A stretch of 32,324 nucleotides of DNA from SHVZ01 sp044223515. Lineage in GTDB: Bacteria; Pseudomonadota; Alphaproteobacteria; SHVZ01. The number at the start of each line of letters is the position of its first letter. Position 1 is the first letter of the stretch. The stretch spans positions 1 to 32,324 of the forward strand of contig JBGALV010000054.1 of the NCBI GenBank assembly GCA_044223515.1, given 5' to 3'. The translations under genes were made by a program, and so were the position numbers. Below, one piece after another: positions 18,148-27,421 of this stretch. The notes under the pieces were generated by a model. The model was not told the DNA's origin. It worked only from the letters and a program-made list of their open reading frames with translations, and did no database searches.

Positions 18148-18768
18148 TCAGGCGCCGGAAAAAAGCTTGTTGAATGCTTTGACGGCAACCGCGGCGCCGT
18201 CGGGGTGCGACCACACGCCGCCGGCGGCGGCGATGAAGTCGGCACCGGCCTCGACGAGGGGGCGGCTGTTGGCCGGCGTCATACCACCGACCGCGACGCA
18301 AGGCACCTCCATCAGCTCGCTCCACCAGCCGACGATCCCGGGATCGGCGTAAGCCGGCGCCTGCTTTGTCGTGCTCGGGAAGAACGGGCCGAAGGAGACG
18401 TAGTCGGCGCCCGCCTCGGCCGCATCGATCGCGACATGCCGCGAGTCGCCGGCGGAGACGCCGATCATCCGCACACCGCCGAGCAGTCGCCGGGCACCGG
18501 CATAGGCCTCGGCCCGATCGAGATGGACACCGTCGCAACCGAGCTCGGCTGCAAGCCCGGCATTGCCGTCGAGCATGAAGGCGACGCCCCTCGCCTGCAC
18601 CAGCGGCATGAGCTTCGTCGCGGCGCGCCTTACGTCGTCGTCGGAGACACCGACGAGACGAAGCTGGAACGCAGCGACATCTCCGGCGTCGAGCGCTCGC
18701 TCGAGCCCAGACGAAAACGCCGCCGACTCGAGCGCCGGCGGCGTGATCAGATAGAGACGGCAGGTCAG
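18148..18768 (-). CDS. thiE: Thiamine-phosphate synthase-like protein (ThiE/TenI family)
   Basis: ThiE joins the pyrimidine and thiazole halves of thiamine. The product, about 206 residues, is a TIM-barrel of this family: CRLYLITPP at the first strand, ELGCDGVHLDR, IGVSAGDSR, ADYVSFGPFFPSTTKQ and CVAVGGMTPANSRPLVEAGA. Some catalytic positions differ from classical ThiE: QLRLV replaces QLREK and LDGNAGLA replaces NDRVDLA. A TenI-like or altered enzyme is therefore possible. No ATG, GTG or TTG lies near the homology-supported start. A CTG at 18768-18766 follows an AAGG and sits just after the fba stop (18775-18773). The nearest canonical upstream start, ATG at 18984, would overlap fba by 212 bases. 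Confidence 0.75.
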   Translation of the reverse strand: MTCRLYLITPPALESAAFSSGLERALDAGDVAAFQLRLVGVSDDDVRRAATKLMPLVQARGVAFMLDGNAGLAAELGCDGVHLDRAEAYAGARRLLGGVRMIGVSAGDSRHVAIDAAEAGADYVSFGPFFPSTTKQAPAYADPGIVGWWSELMEVPCVAVGGMTPANSRPLVEAGADFIAAAGGVWSHPDGAAVAVKAFNKLFSGA

Positions 18769-18772
18769 CGGA

Positions 18773-19702
18773 TCAGGCCTTGTTCTGGAAGATCCGGATG
18801 ATGGTGTCGAGCATCGCCATCGCTTCCTTGACCGGGCGCTGGAAGGTGTTGCGGCCGATGATCGAGCCCGTGCCGCCGCCGTCGCGGATGCCGCGGATCT
18901 CGTTGTAGAGGCCGTCCAGGTCCTTCGCTTCGCCGCCCGAGAAGACGACGAGCCGGCGGCCGTTGAAGGACGACTGCACGACATGGGCGACGCGCTCGGC
19001 CAGCGTCGACACCGGGATCTTCTGGGCCTCGTAGACCTTCTTCGCGGCTTCGAGCTCGAGGTGCTGGGTCGGCGGCTTCACCTTGATGATGTGAGCGCCG
19101 AGCAGCGCCGCCATGTGCGCGGCATAGGCGCAGATGTCGACCGCGGTCTCGCCCTGCTTGGAGAGCGTGCCGCCACGCGGGTAGGACCACACGACCGAGA
19201 GCAGGCCGTAGGACTTCGCCTCGGCAGACATCTCCTTGATCTCCTCCATCATGTCGTAGGCCTTGTCGGACCCCGGATAGATGGTGAAGCCGATCGCCGC
19301 GGCGCCGATGCGGAGCGCGTCCTTCACGGTCGCGGTGACCGCCTGGTTGGCGGCTTCCTTCTCGCGCGACAGCGAGTTGGCCGAGTTGACCTTGAGGATG
19401 GTCGGGATCGCGCCGGCGAAGGTGTCGGCGCCGGCTTCCAGCATGCCGAGCGGGGCGGCGTAGGCCGAGAGGCCGGCGGCGATCGCCAGGCGATAGTGAT
19501 AGTGCGGATCGTAGGCCGCCGGGTTCGGCGCGAAGGAGCGCGCCGGGCCGTGCTCGAAGCCCTGGTCGACCGGCAGGATGACCAGCTTGCCGGTGCCGCC
19601 GAGGCGTCCGTTCATCAGGATCCTGGCGAGGTTCGCCTTGGTACCCGGATTGTCGCTCTCGTAGTTGGCGAGGATCTTCTGGACGCGCTGGCTGATCTTC
19701 AT
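18773..19702 (-). CDS. fba: Class I fructose-bisphosphate aldolase (DhnA/FbaB type)
   Basis: The enzyme splits fructose-1,6-bisphosphate in glycolysis, or forms it in gluconeogenesis, through a Schiff base and without metal. The 309-residue product matches the DhnA-type class: ILPVDQGFEHGPARSFAPN near the N-terminus, and GFTIYPGSDKAYDMMEEIKE. HIIKVKPP carries the Schiff-base Lys (207 or 209), and the phosphate-binding end is VFSGGEAKD followed by GSIIGRNTFQRP. The start at ATG 19702 has a short GAG-type ribosome site. It lies 92 bases downstream of the lysine-rich gene, and the thiE-like gene begins just after its stop. Confidence 0.93.
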   Translation of the reverse strand: MKISQRVQKILANYESDNPGTKANLARILMNGRLGGTGKLVILPVDQGFEHGPARSFAPNPAAYDPHYHYRLAIAAGLSAYAAPLGMLEAGADTFAGAIPTILKVNSANSLSREKEAANQAVTATVKDALRIGAAAIGFTIYPGSDKAYDMMEEIKEMSAEAKSYGLLSVVWSYPRGGTLSKQGETAVDICAYAAHMAALLGAHIIKVKPPTQHLELEAAKKVYEAQKIPVSTLAERVAHVVQSSFNGRRLVVFSGGEAKDLDGLYNEIRGIRDGGGTGSIIGRNTFQRPVKEAMAMLDTIIRIFQNKA

Positions 19703-19794
19703 TTCTCGGGGGCTCCGACAGGAACGGGAAAGCTTGGTTAAACGAGAGATCGCGGCTTGGCAACGGCTGGCCGGCCGGGGCCGAAAAGGCCTTC

Positions 19795-20124
19795 TCAGGC
19801 CCGCAGCTTGTTGGGCTTGGCCTTGGCCTTCGCGGCCGCCGCCTTGCTCGCCTTCTTCTGGGCCGCCTTCTGCTTCATGGTCGGCCCGGAGCGCTTCATC
19901 TTCGCCGCGGCCGCCTTGGTCGCCTTCTTCTGGGCGGCCTGCTGCTTGGCGCTGCGGGGCTTCTTCGCCTTCTTGGAGGTGGCCGCCTTCGGCTTGGCGT
20001 AAGTGCCGCCCTTCTTCGTCCCGGCATAGACCGGGCTCACCTGGCCGGATTGGGCGACCGCCTCGGTCGGCAAGGCCGCGAAAAGAACGCCTGCGGCCGC
20101 CAGAGCGGCAATCCAGTTCCTCAC
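19795..20124 (-). CDS. Exported lysine/alanine-rich small protein
   Basis: I do not recognise this 109-residue protein. It starts at GTG 20124, supported by GGAGG five bases upstream. It opens with a clear signal peptide (RNWIAALAAAGVLFAALP, cleavage probably after AVAQ). The mature part is very basic, with two near-identical 13-residue repeats, AAQKKATKAAAAK (19900-19938) and AAQKKASKAAAAK (19828-19866). This resembles histone-H1-like Lys/Ala tails, but the signal peptide points to the periplasm or outside. A role in binding envelope polyanions is conceivable. The gene sits between the small unknown gene and fba. In-frame codons run further upstream but lack the signal and ribosome site. Confidence 0.7.
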   Translation of the reverse strand: MRNWIAALAAAGVLFAALPTEAVAQSGQVSPVYAGTKKGGTYAKPKAATSKKAKKPRSAKQQAAQKKATKAAAAKMKRSGPTMKQKAAQKKASKAAAAKAKAKPNKLRA

Positions 20125-20152
20125 CTGCGCCTCCCCGTTTTCCGCGAGCCTA

Positions 20153-20509
20153 TCACAGCCTGGCCGCGAGGATTTCCCGACAGGATGCGACGGGATCGCG
20201 CACCGCGCCAAGGTCGATATCGGCGGCCGTCGGCGACCGGAGCCGCGCGCCCTTGGCTTCCGCGATCGCGGCGAGCTTGTCGCGAACCTCGCCCGATCCG
20301 TGAAAGACGAGATCGGTCAGCCCCTGACGCAGGGCGGCCAACACGTCGCCGGGACGATCGGCGCAGTCGAGGATCGCGGTGAAACGCGCCCGTGGCTCGG
20401 CCTCGGATGCCAGCCGCATCAGGCTCTGGAAATAGAGCGGCCCCCAATAGGCGGCCGCGCCGGGCGGGCTCAGGAGAACGATCTCCCGGCCGGCGGCGGC
20501 GGCGCTCAC
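20153..20509 (-). CDS. Small conserved-looking protein of unknown function
   Basis: The 118-residue reading starts at GTG 20509 and contains REIVLLSPPGAAAYWGPLYF, ARFTAILDCADRPGDVLAAL, and LTDLVFHGSGEVRDKLAAIA. The alternating strand/helix pattern suggests a small alpha/beta fold. I recall similar unnamed proteins next to gap or fba genes in Rhodospirillales. The natural N-terminus probably lies 18 codons upstream: IRPPVVIVHDLDQARAAL reads as a first strand and helix in frame. It would begin at an ATC (20563-20561) ten bases after the gap stop, with AAGG upstream. No membrane segment or catalytic motif is evident. Confidence 0.6.
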   Translation of the reverse strand: MSAAAAGREIVLLSPPGAAAYWGPLYFQSLMRLASEAEPRARFTAILDCADRPGDVLAALRQGLTDLVFHGSGEVRDKLAAIAEAKGARLRSPTAADIDLGAVRDPVASCREILAARL

Positions 20510-20572
20510 GAGCGCCGCCCGCGCCTGGTCCAGGTCGTGGACGATGACGACGGGCGGTCTGATGGCCCCGCC

Positions 20573-21580
<1,008 letters not shown>

Positions 21581-21611
21581 GGAATGTCTCCGCGGTTCTC
21601 TCTGGGGAAGG

Positions 21612-22142
21612 TCAGTTGAAGCGTGCCGGATCGTGCCGGTAGACGTAGACCTTGTCTTCCGGCCCGAAGAAATCGGTCAGGCCCTCGCGCGTCGCGCCGA
21701 GACGCTCGGCGACGCGGATCGAGGGCGCGTTGTTCGGGTTGATCAGGCTGATGAGCCGCTTGGCCTTGAGCTGGCCGAAGCCGGCGCGCCCCACGGCCTT
21801 GGCCGCCTCGGTCGCATAGCCCTTGCCCTGATGCGTGTCGTCGATGGTCCAGGCGATCTCGATGTCGGGCCAGGTCTCCGGATTGAGCAGCCCGACGCGG
21901 CCGACCAGGGTGCCCGTCGACTTCTCGGTGACGGCATAGAGGCCGTAGCCCCGCAGCATCCAGTGCCCGAGCGTCCGCGCGATGAAGGCCCAGGCGTCGA
22001 TGCGCTTGGTGAGCGCGCCGCCGATGAACTTCATCACGTCGGCCTTGGCCACCATGCGCGCGACCGCGTCGAGATCCTCGTACGTATAGAGCCGGAGCTT
22101 CAGCCGCTCGGTCTCGATCGTGTCGGGGACGAGCAGCTTCAT
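21612..22142 (-). CDS. GNAT-family N-acetyltransferase (RimJ/RimL type)
   Basis: The 176-residue protein has the RimJ/RimL-type GNAT layout. The opening is IETERLKLRLYTYEDLDAVA, the central strands are LYAVTEKSTGTLVGRVGLL, and the acetyl-CoA loop is DDTHQGKGYATEAAKAV (Q/R-x-x-G-x-G/A motif as QGKGYA). The NAPSIRVAERLGA motif follows. These proteins acetylate amino groups of small molecules or protein N-termini; the substrate is unknown. Its ATG at 22142 lies two bases after the tkt stop (TGA-CG-ATG), so translation is coupled to transketolase. Confidence 0.88.
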   Translation of the reverse strand: MKLLVPDTIETERLKLRLYTYEDLDAVARMVAKADVMKFIGGALTKRIDAWAFIARTLGHWMLRGYGLYAVTEKSTGTLVGRVGLLNPETWPDIEIAWTIDDTHQGKGYATEAAKAVGRAGFGQLKAKRLISLINPNNAPSIRVAERLGATREGLTDFFGPEDKVYVYRHDPARFN

Positions 22143-22144
22143 CG

Positions 22145-24112
22145 TCAGATGCGGGCCTTCACGGCGGCTACCGTCGCCTCGGCGGTGATGCCGAAGTGCT
22201 TGTAGAGCAGTTCCGCCGGCGCCGAGGCGCCGAAGCCGGTCATGCCGACGAAGGCACCCTTGTCGCCGATGTAGTGCTCCCAGCCCTGCCTGACGCCGGC
22301 CTCGATCGCGACGCGGACGCCCGATCCCAGCACCTGGCTGCGATAGCTCTCGGGCTGCGCGTCGAACAGCGACCAGCACGGCATCGAGACGACGGCGGTC
22401 GGCACGCCGGCAGCTTCCAGCGTCTCGCGTGCCTTGACCGCGATCGACACCTCGGAGCCGGTGGCGATCAGCGTCGCCTTGCGCGCGGCACTCGCCTCGG
22501 TCAGCACATAGGCGCCGCGGGCCGAGCGGTTCTCTTCGGTGTGGGTCGTCCTCACCGTCGGCAGCGCCTGGCGGGTCAGCACCAGGACCGACGGCGTCTT
22601 CGCCGACGCCAGCGACAGCGCCCAGCATTCGGCGGTCTCGACCGTGTCGGCCGGACGGAAGACGTGCAGGTTCGGGATGCAGCGCAGCGCTGCCAGGTGC
22701 TCGACCGGCTGGTGCGTCGGGCCGTCCTCGCCGAGGCCGATCGAGTCGTGCGTCATCACGTAGACGACGCGGATGCCCATCAGCGCCGAGAGGCGGATCG
22801 ACGGCCGGCAGTAGTCGGTGAAGGTGAGGAAGGTGCCGCCGTACGGAACGACGCCGCCATGCAGCGCCATGCCGTTCATCGCCGCGGCCATGCCGTGCTC
22901 GCGCACGCCATAGTGGATGTAGGCGCCGCCATAGGCGCCCTTCTTGATGACGGCCTGCGACTTGGCCTTGGTGTTGTTCGAACCGGTGAGATCGGCCGAG
23001 CCACCGATCAGCTCCGGCATCACCGGGGCCAGCACCTCGAGCGTGTTGCCCGACGACTGGCGGCTGGCGAGCGCCTGCGCCTTCTCGGACGCCTCCTTCT
23101 TGAAGGCCTGGATCGTGCCAGCCACCGCCTCCGGCAGCTCGCCCGCGATCACGCGGTCGAACTCGCTGGCGGTGTTGGCCGCACCGTGGCGCTTGGTCCA
23201 GGCATCGAAGTCCTTCGCGCCGCGGCGGCCGAGCTTCCGCCATTCGGCGAGGATCGGCTCCGGGATCGAGAACGGCGGCGCGCTCCAGCCGAGCTGGGCA
23301 CGCGCACCTTCGATCTCCTTGGCGCCGAGCGGCGAGCCGTGGGTCGAGGCCGTGCCGGCCTTGGTCGGCGCGCCCTTGCCGATGATCGTCTTGCAGGCGA
23401 TCAGCGACGGCTCCGCCGTCTTCTTCGCCGCCTCGATCGCCTTGGCGATCGCCTCGGGGTCGTGCCCGTCGCACGACTGGACATGCCACTTCGATGCCTT
23501 GAAGCGGGCGAGCTGATCGTCGTCGACCGAAAGGCTGGTGCCGCCGTCGATCGAGATCGAGTTGTCGTCGAACAGCACGATCAGGCGGCCAAGGCCGAGA
23601 TGGCCGGCGAGGCTGATCGCCTCGTGGCTGATCCCTTCCATCAGGCAGCCGTCGCCGGCGATCACATAGGTGTAGTGGTCGACGAGGTCGGAGCCGAAGC
23701 GAGCCTGCAGGATGCGCTCGGCGAGCGCCATGCCGACCGAGTTCCCGAGGCCCTGGCCGAGCGGGCCGGTCGTGGTCTCGATGCCGGCGGCGTGGCCGTA
23801 TTCCGGATGGCCGGCGGTCTTGCTGCCGAGCTGCCGGAAGTTCCGGAGCTCATCCATCGTCATGTCGGCATAGCCGGTCAGATGGAGCAGCGAATAAAGC
23901 AGCATCGAGCCGTGGCCGGCCGACAGCACGAAGCGGTCGCGATCGGGCCAGTCCGGATGCGCCGGATCGTATTTCAGGAAGCGGGTGAAAAGGACGGTCG
24001 CCACGTCCGCCATGCCCATCGGCATGCCGGGATGGCCGGATTTCGCCTGCTCGACGGCATCCATGGAAAGCGCCCGGATGGCGTTGGCGAGGTCGTCGTG
24101 GCGCACGGTCAC
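22145..24112 (-). CDS. tkt: Transketolase
   Basis: Transketolase moves two-carbon units between sugar phosphates using thiamine diphosphate. The roughly 655-residue product has the substrate histidines in KSGHPGMPMG and SAGHGSMLLYSLLH, the TPP motif GDGCLMEGISHEA with LFDDNSISIDG, the catalytic Glu in REHGMAAAMNGMALHGG, and THDSIGLGEDGPTHQPVEHL. The start is a GTG at 24112 or 24106 just before RHDDLANAIRALSMDA; the reading frame stays open further upstream, but that part is not family-like. No strong ribosome site is visible. It leads the tkt-GNAT-gap group, and a thiE-like gene downstream makes its cofactor class locally relevant. Confidence 0.95.
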   Translation of the reverse strand: MTVRHDDLANAIRALSMDAVEQAKSGHPGMPMGMADVATVLFTRFLKYDPAHPDWPDRDRFVLSAGHGSMLLYSLLHLTGYADMTMDELRNFRQLGSKTAGHPEYGHAAGIETTTGPLGQGLGNSVGMALAERILQARFGSDLVDHYTYVIAGDGCLMEGISHEAISLAGHLGLGRLIVLFDDNSISIDGGTSLSVDDDQLARFKASKWHVQSCDGHDPEAIAKAIEAAKKTAEPSLIACKTIIGKGAPTKAGTASTHGSPLGAKEIEGARAQLGWSAPPFSIPEPILAEWRKLGRRGAKDFDAWTKRHGAANTASEFDRVIAGELPEAVAGTIQAFKKEASEKAQALASRQSSGNTLEVLAPVMPELIGGSADLTGSNNTKAKSQAVIKKGAYGGAYIHYGVREHGMAAAMNGMALHGGVVPYGGTFLTFTDYCRPSIRLSALMGIRVVYVMTHDSIGLGEDGPTHQPVEHLAALRCIPNLHVFRPADTVETAECWALSLASAKTPSVLVLTRQALPTVRTTHTEENRSARGAYVLTEASAARKATLIATGSEVSIAVKARETLEAAGVPTAVVSMPCWSLFDAQPESYRSQVLGSGVRVAIEAGVRQGWEHYIGDKGAFVGMTGFGASAPAELLYKHFGITAEATVAAVKARI

Positions 24113-24212
24113 GGGAATGGTCCGTCGGCTCGGGATTGGGCCCGGAAAATGCCGGGTAGAGCCCGTCCCGTCAACCTGACCGAATGCCGCGAAACAGGGC
24201 GTGAACACCCGC

Positions 24213-25724
24213 CTAGACGGGCGCCCAATCCATCTCCGGATCGAGGGGGAAGATCGGCCGGGGGCAGCGCTTGAAGCCGAATCGGGAGAGGACCGGCATG
24301 TTGAGGCCCGGCACGTCGATGTTGTGGATCCGGTCGTTCGGGAACCACTGGTCGAAGGCAGCGCGGAAATGCCCCCGCGACTTCACCACCACGGTGCGGG
24401 CGGCCGCGATGTCGATCCCGAACATCTCGAAATAGACCGTGTCGAGCATCTGGAGCCGGATCGAGTTCACCACCTGCCGGAGCCCGCCGATCTCGAGCAG
24501 CGCCGAGGGGCCGAGGCTCATCGTCCGGCCGGCGAAGATGCCGCGGCGGCCGACGCAAACGCCGTCATGGAGTTTCAGGATCTTCGCCTCGGCCTCGTAG
24601 GGCTCGGAGAGCTCGTTCGTCTCGTCGCGGTTGAATCGGGCGCGGAAGACAGCGCCCTCACCCAGGCGATGCGCCTCGGCCGCGAGCGGCGGATCGAAGA
24701 AGGTGCCGAGGATCACGCCCTCGGCCTTCGCCTCGTGCAGACCCTTCAGGATCCAGGTCGTGTTGCCGCGTCCGCCGCCGCCGGGATTGTCGGCGACGTC
24801 GGCGAGGAGCTGCGGCGGCAGCGACTTGTCGCGGCCGGTCTTCACCGCGAGCGCCACCGCGTCGTCGAGGCTCATCATCTCGGGCACGTAGCGCTGGCGG
24901 TCGGCCCAGCAGGCGGCCGCGATGTCGCGCGCGACCTCCCTCGCCTTCGCTTTTCCGGATCGGGAGGAGACCACGACCGACATGCCGTTCTTCGGCGTGT
25001 CGCCATTGGTGAAGCCGGAGAGGATCGTCACGTTGACGACGTCGCGGTCCCGCTTGGACTTGCCGTAACGGAGGATGTCGGCATAGGGGCCAGCATCTGT
25101 GTTCTGGGTGATCGAGGGCGGGATCAGCGGCAGCTTGATGAAGTGCGAGGACGGCTTCATGCCGCCCCACATCTCGCGCACCACTTCCGCCGCCTCGACG
25201 CCGCGCTCCTCCATGTCGACGTGAGGGTTGGTGACGTAGCCGATCAGCACGTCGACCGCGTCGACCATTCGCTGCGAGCAGTTGGCGTGGAGGTCGAGCG
25301 TGGCGACGACCGGCACATCCGGTCCCACCAGCGCCCGTACCATCTCGAACACGGTCGCATCGGGATCGTCGTCGCCGGTCGCGGTCGCGGCGCCATGCTC
25401 CGGCAGATAGACCGCATCGACCGGCAGCGCCGCCTTGAGCCCCGTCCGCATTTTCTCGACCACCTTCTCGAAGAAGCGCTGGTCGACCGGGCCGCTGGCG
25501 CCGCCGGCGGTCATCAGGATCGGCACGGGAACCCATGGTCCGTGCCGATCCATCTCCTTCACGAAGCCGCGGATCTCCGGCGGCGACTCCGGCGCGGGCG
25601 ATCGGATGTCGCGACCTAAGGCCTCGCCTTCGAGCCACATGTAGTCGCGGAACTCGGCCTCGGTCGCCGTCGGCGCGTGACCGTTGGACTCGAGCGAGAA
25701 CCCGAGGAGCGCGACCCTTTTCAT
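24213..25724 (-). CDS. M81 family metallopeptidase (MlrC/microcystinase C-like)
   Basis: The 503-residue protein belongs to the MlrC family, named for the metalloprotease that ends microcystin breakdown. Many members lie beside transporter genes and probably act on small peptides or amides. Visible landmarks are RVALLGFSLESNG at the N-terminus, PEHGAATATGDDDPD, the metal-site TLDLHANCSQRM, GGMKPSSHFIKLPLIPPSI, and the ADNPGGGGRGNTTWIL loop between the two domains. Its ATG (25724) is one base past the stop of the solute-binding protein gene (TGA-C-ATG), so the pair is coupled. This suggests import of a peptide-like substrate and its hydrolysis. Length is typical for the family. Confidence 0.88.
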   Translation of the reverse strand: MKRVALLGFSLESNGHAPTATEAEFRDYMWLEGEALGRDIRSPAPESPPEIRGFVKEMDRHGPWVPVPILMTAGGASGPVDQRFFEKVVEKMRTGLKAALPVDAVYLPEHGAATATGDDDPDATVFEMVRALVGPDVPVVATLDLHANCSQRMVDAVDVLIGYVTNPHVDMEERGVEAAEVVREMWGGMKPSSHFIKLPLIPPSITQNTDAGPYADILRYGKSKRDRDVVNVTILSGFTNGDTPKNGMSVVVSSRSGKAKAREVARDIAAACWADRQRYVPEMMSLDDAVALAVKTGRDKSLPPQLLADVADNPGGGGRGNTTWILKGLHEAKAEGVILGTFFDPPLAAEAHRLGEGAVFRARFNRDETNELSEPYEAEAKILKLHDGVCVGRRGIFAGRTMSLGPSALLEIGGLRQVVNSIRLQMLDTVYFEMFGIDIAAARTVVVKSRGHFRAAFDQWFPNDRIHNIDVPGLNMPVLSRFGFKRCPRPIFPLDPEMDWAPV

Positions 25725-25725
25725 G

Positions 25726-27315
25726 TCAGCGCTTCGAGACGTTCCAGAGAACCGGGCTCGGCACCTCGATCATCCCCTCGATGTTCGAGCGATACGCCAC
25801 CGGCCGCGTGATCTGTCCCATCGGCAGGTAGGGAATGGTCTCGATCGCGCGGATTTGGATGGCCTCGGTCACGGCCTTGCGCTTCGCCGCATCGGTCTGC
25901 TTGGCCCAGTCGGCGAGCAGGCCGTTCATCTTCTCGTCGCAGGCCCAGCCGACGAAGCCGGTGCCGCCGCAGGGCATCGGCAGCGCGAAGTTGGTGACCG
26001 GGCTCGAGAAGCGGAAGCCGAAGGCGGTCGAGACGAACAGGCTCCAGCCGCCCTTGTCCGGCGCGTCCTTCTTCACGCGGCGCGCGGTGATCGTCGCCCA
26101 GTCGCTGAGCTGCAGGTCGACGTTGACGCCGGCGTCCTTGAGGCGTGCGGCCAGCACCTGGGTGATGTCGCGCAGCACCTGGAGGTCGTTCGGCTGCAGC
26201 ACGACCACCGGCTCGCCCTTGTAGCCGGCCTTCTGCAGAAGCTCTTTGGCCTTGGCGACGTTCGGCTTCTGGAAGTCGGATGTCCCGGCTTCGGTCTCGT
26301 TCGACGAGCCGCAGCCGACCCAGGAGAAGCAGCGCCGCCAATAGGCCGGATCGCCGGCGGAGGCCTGCATGTACTCGTCCTGGGCGGTGATATAGAGCAG
26401 CGCCTGGCGGCCTTCCGGCTTGTCGAACGGCGGATGCAGGTGGTTCGGGCGGAGATAGGCCACCTCGCCGAACGGATTGTGGACCTTCACCACCACGTCC
26501 TTGTTCCGCTGCAGCATCGGCAGCAGGTCGGTCGGCGGCTGCTCGAAGATGTCGACCTCGCCGGCGTTGAGCGCGGCGGCGGCGGTCGCCGCATCGGGGA
26601 TGATCACCCACTCGACACGATCGACCTTTACCTGCTTGCCGCCGGCGAACAGGCTCGCGGGCTCGGCGCGCGGCACGTAGTCCGGATTCTTGACGTAGAC
26701 GACCTTGCTGCCGGGAACCCAACCCTCGCGCGAGAAGCGGAAGGGGCCGGAGCCGATCACCTCGGTGATCGCCGCGTTCGGATCGGTCTTCGCCTCCTGC
26801 TCGCGCATGACGAAGGCGGCGTAGGAGCCGTCCTTGGCGAGGGAGTCGAGCACGAGACCCCACGGTTCCTTAAGCGTCAGCGTGAAGGTGCGGTCGTCGA
26901 CGGCGGCCAGCTGCATGCCGAGGCCGCGGAGGATCGTGCCGTTGGAGTCGCGCGCCGCCCAGCGGTTGATCGACGGGATGACATCGGCGGTGGTCACCGG
27001 CCGGCCGTCGTGGAACTTCAGGCCCGCACGCAGCGTGAAGCGATAGACAAGGCCGTCGGGCGAAACCGTGTAGGCCTCGACCATCTGCGGCTGCGGGCGA
27101 TAGTCGCGGTCGTAGGCGAACAGCATGTCGTAGACCATGTACGCATGCTGGCCGGTGATGGCCGCCGTGTTGGTGATCGGATCGACGACCTTGAGGTCCG
27201 CATGCGGCACGTAGCGGATCACGCTCTGCGCGGCCGCCGGCCCAGCTTCAAGCGTCAGAGACATCGCCCCCAGCATCGCGGCAGCCAGGGATAGCTTGCG
27301 CATCGTCCTATGCAT
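25726..27315 (-). CDS. ABC transporter substrate-binding protein, peptide family (SBP_bac_5)
   Basis: This is the periplasmic binding component of a DppA/OppA-type importer. The 529-residue precursor has a signal peptide (RKLSLAAAMLGAMSLTLEAG, cleavage probably after AAAQ). The family core is ADLKVVDPITNTAAITGQHA, with YDMLFAYDRDYRPQPQMVEA, LRAGLKFHDGRPVTTADVI and GSGPFRFSREGWVPGSKVVY. GAGGGG eight bases upstream supports ATG 27315 over the internal ATG at 27303. No permease or ATPase genes are nearby, so it must use a transporter encoded elsewhere. It is coupled to the M81 peptidase gene and divergent from the HD gene. Confidence 0.92.
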   Translation of the reverse strand: MHRTMRKLSLAAAMLGAMSLTLEAGPAAAQSVIRYVPHADLKVVDPITNTAAITGQHAYMVYDMLFAYDRDYRPQPQMVEAYTVSPDGLVYRFTLRAGLKFHDGRPVTTADVIPSINRWAARDSNGTILRGLGMQLAAVDDRTFTLTLKEPWGLVLDSLAKDGSYAAFVMREQEAKTDPNAAITEVIGSGPFRFSREGWVPGSKVVYVKNPDYVPRAEPASLFAGGKQVKVDRVEWVIIPDAATAAAALNAGEVDIFEQPPTDLLPMLQRNKDVVVKVHNPFGEVAYLRPNHLHPPFDKPEGRQALLYITAQDEYMQASAGDPAYWRRCFSWVGCGSSNETEAGTSDFQKPNVAKAKELLQKAGYKGEPVVVLQPNDLQVLRDITQVLAARLKDAGVNVDLQLSDWATITARRVKKDAPDKGGWSLFVSTAFGFRFSSPVTNFALPMPCGGTGFVGWACDEKMNGLLADWAKQTDAAKRKAVTEAIQIRAIETIPYLPMGQITRPVAYRSNIEGMIEVPSPVLWNVSKR

Positions 27316-27421
27316 CGATGATCCCCTCTGTTCGTATGTTTATCTTTGGTTGTCGATGAGCCTAGCGGCCGGCATTTCCGGATGGCAATCTGGCGTTTCC
27401 GACGGTGAAACGGGGATCGAG

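Noticed and set aside
19728..19745. TTAACC on the minus strand upstream of fba as a CtrA site
   Set aside because: It is a half-site only, with no partner seven bases away, and fba is not a typical CtrA target.
24196..24222. CCCG/CGGG inverted repeat at the end of the M81 gene as a terminator
   Set aside because: The stem is only four base pairs and no T-run follows on the minus strand.
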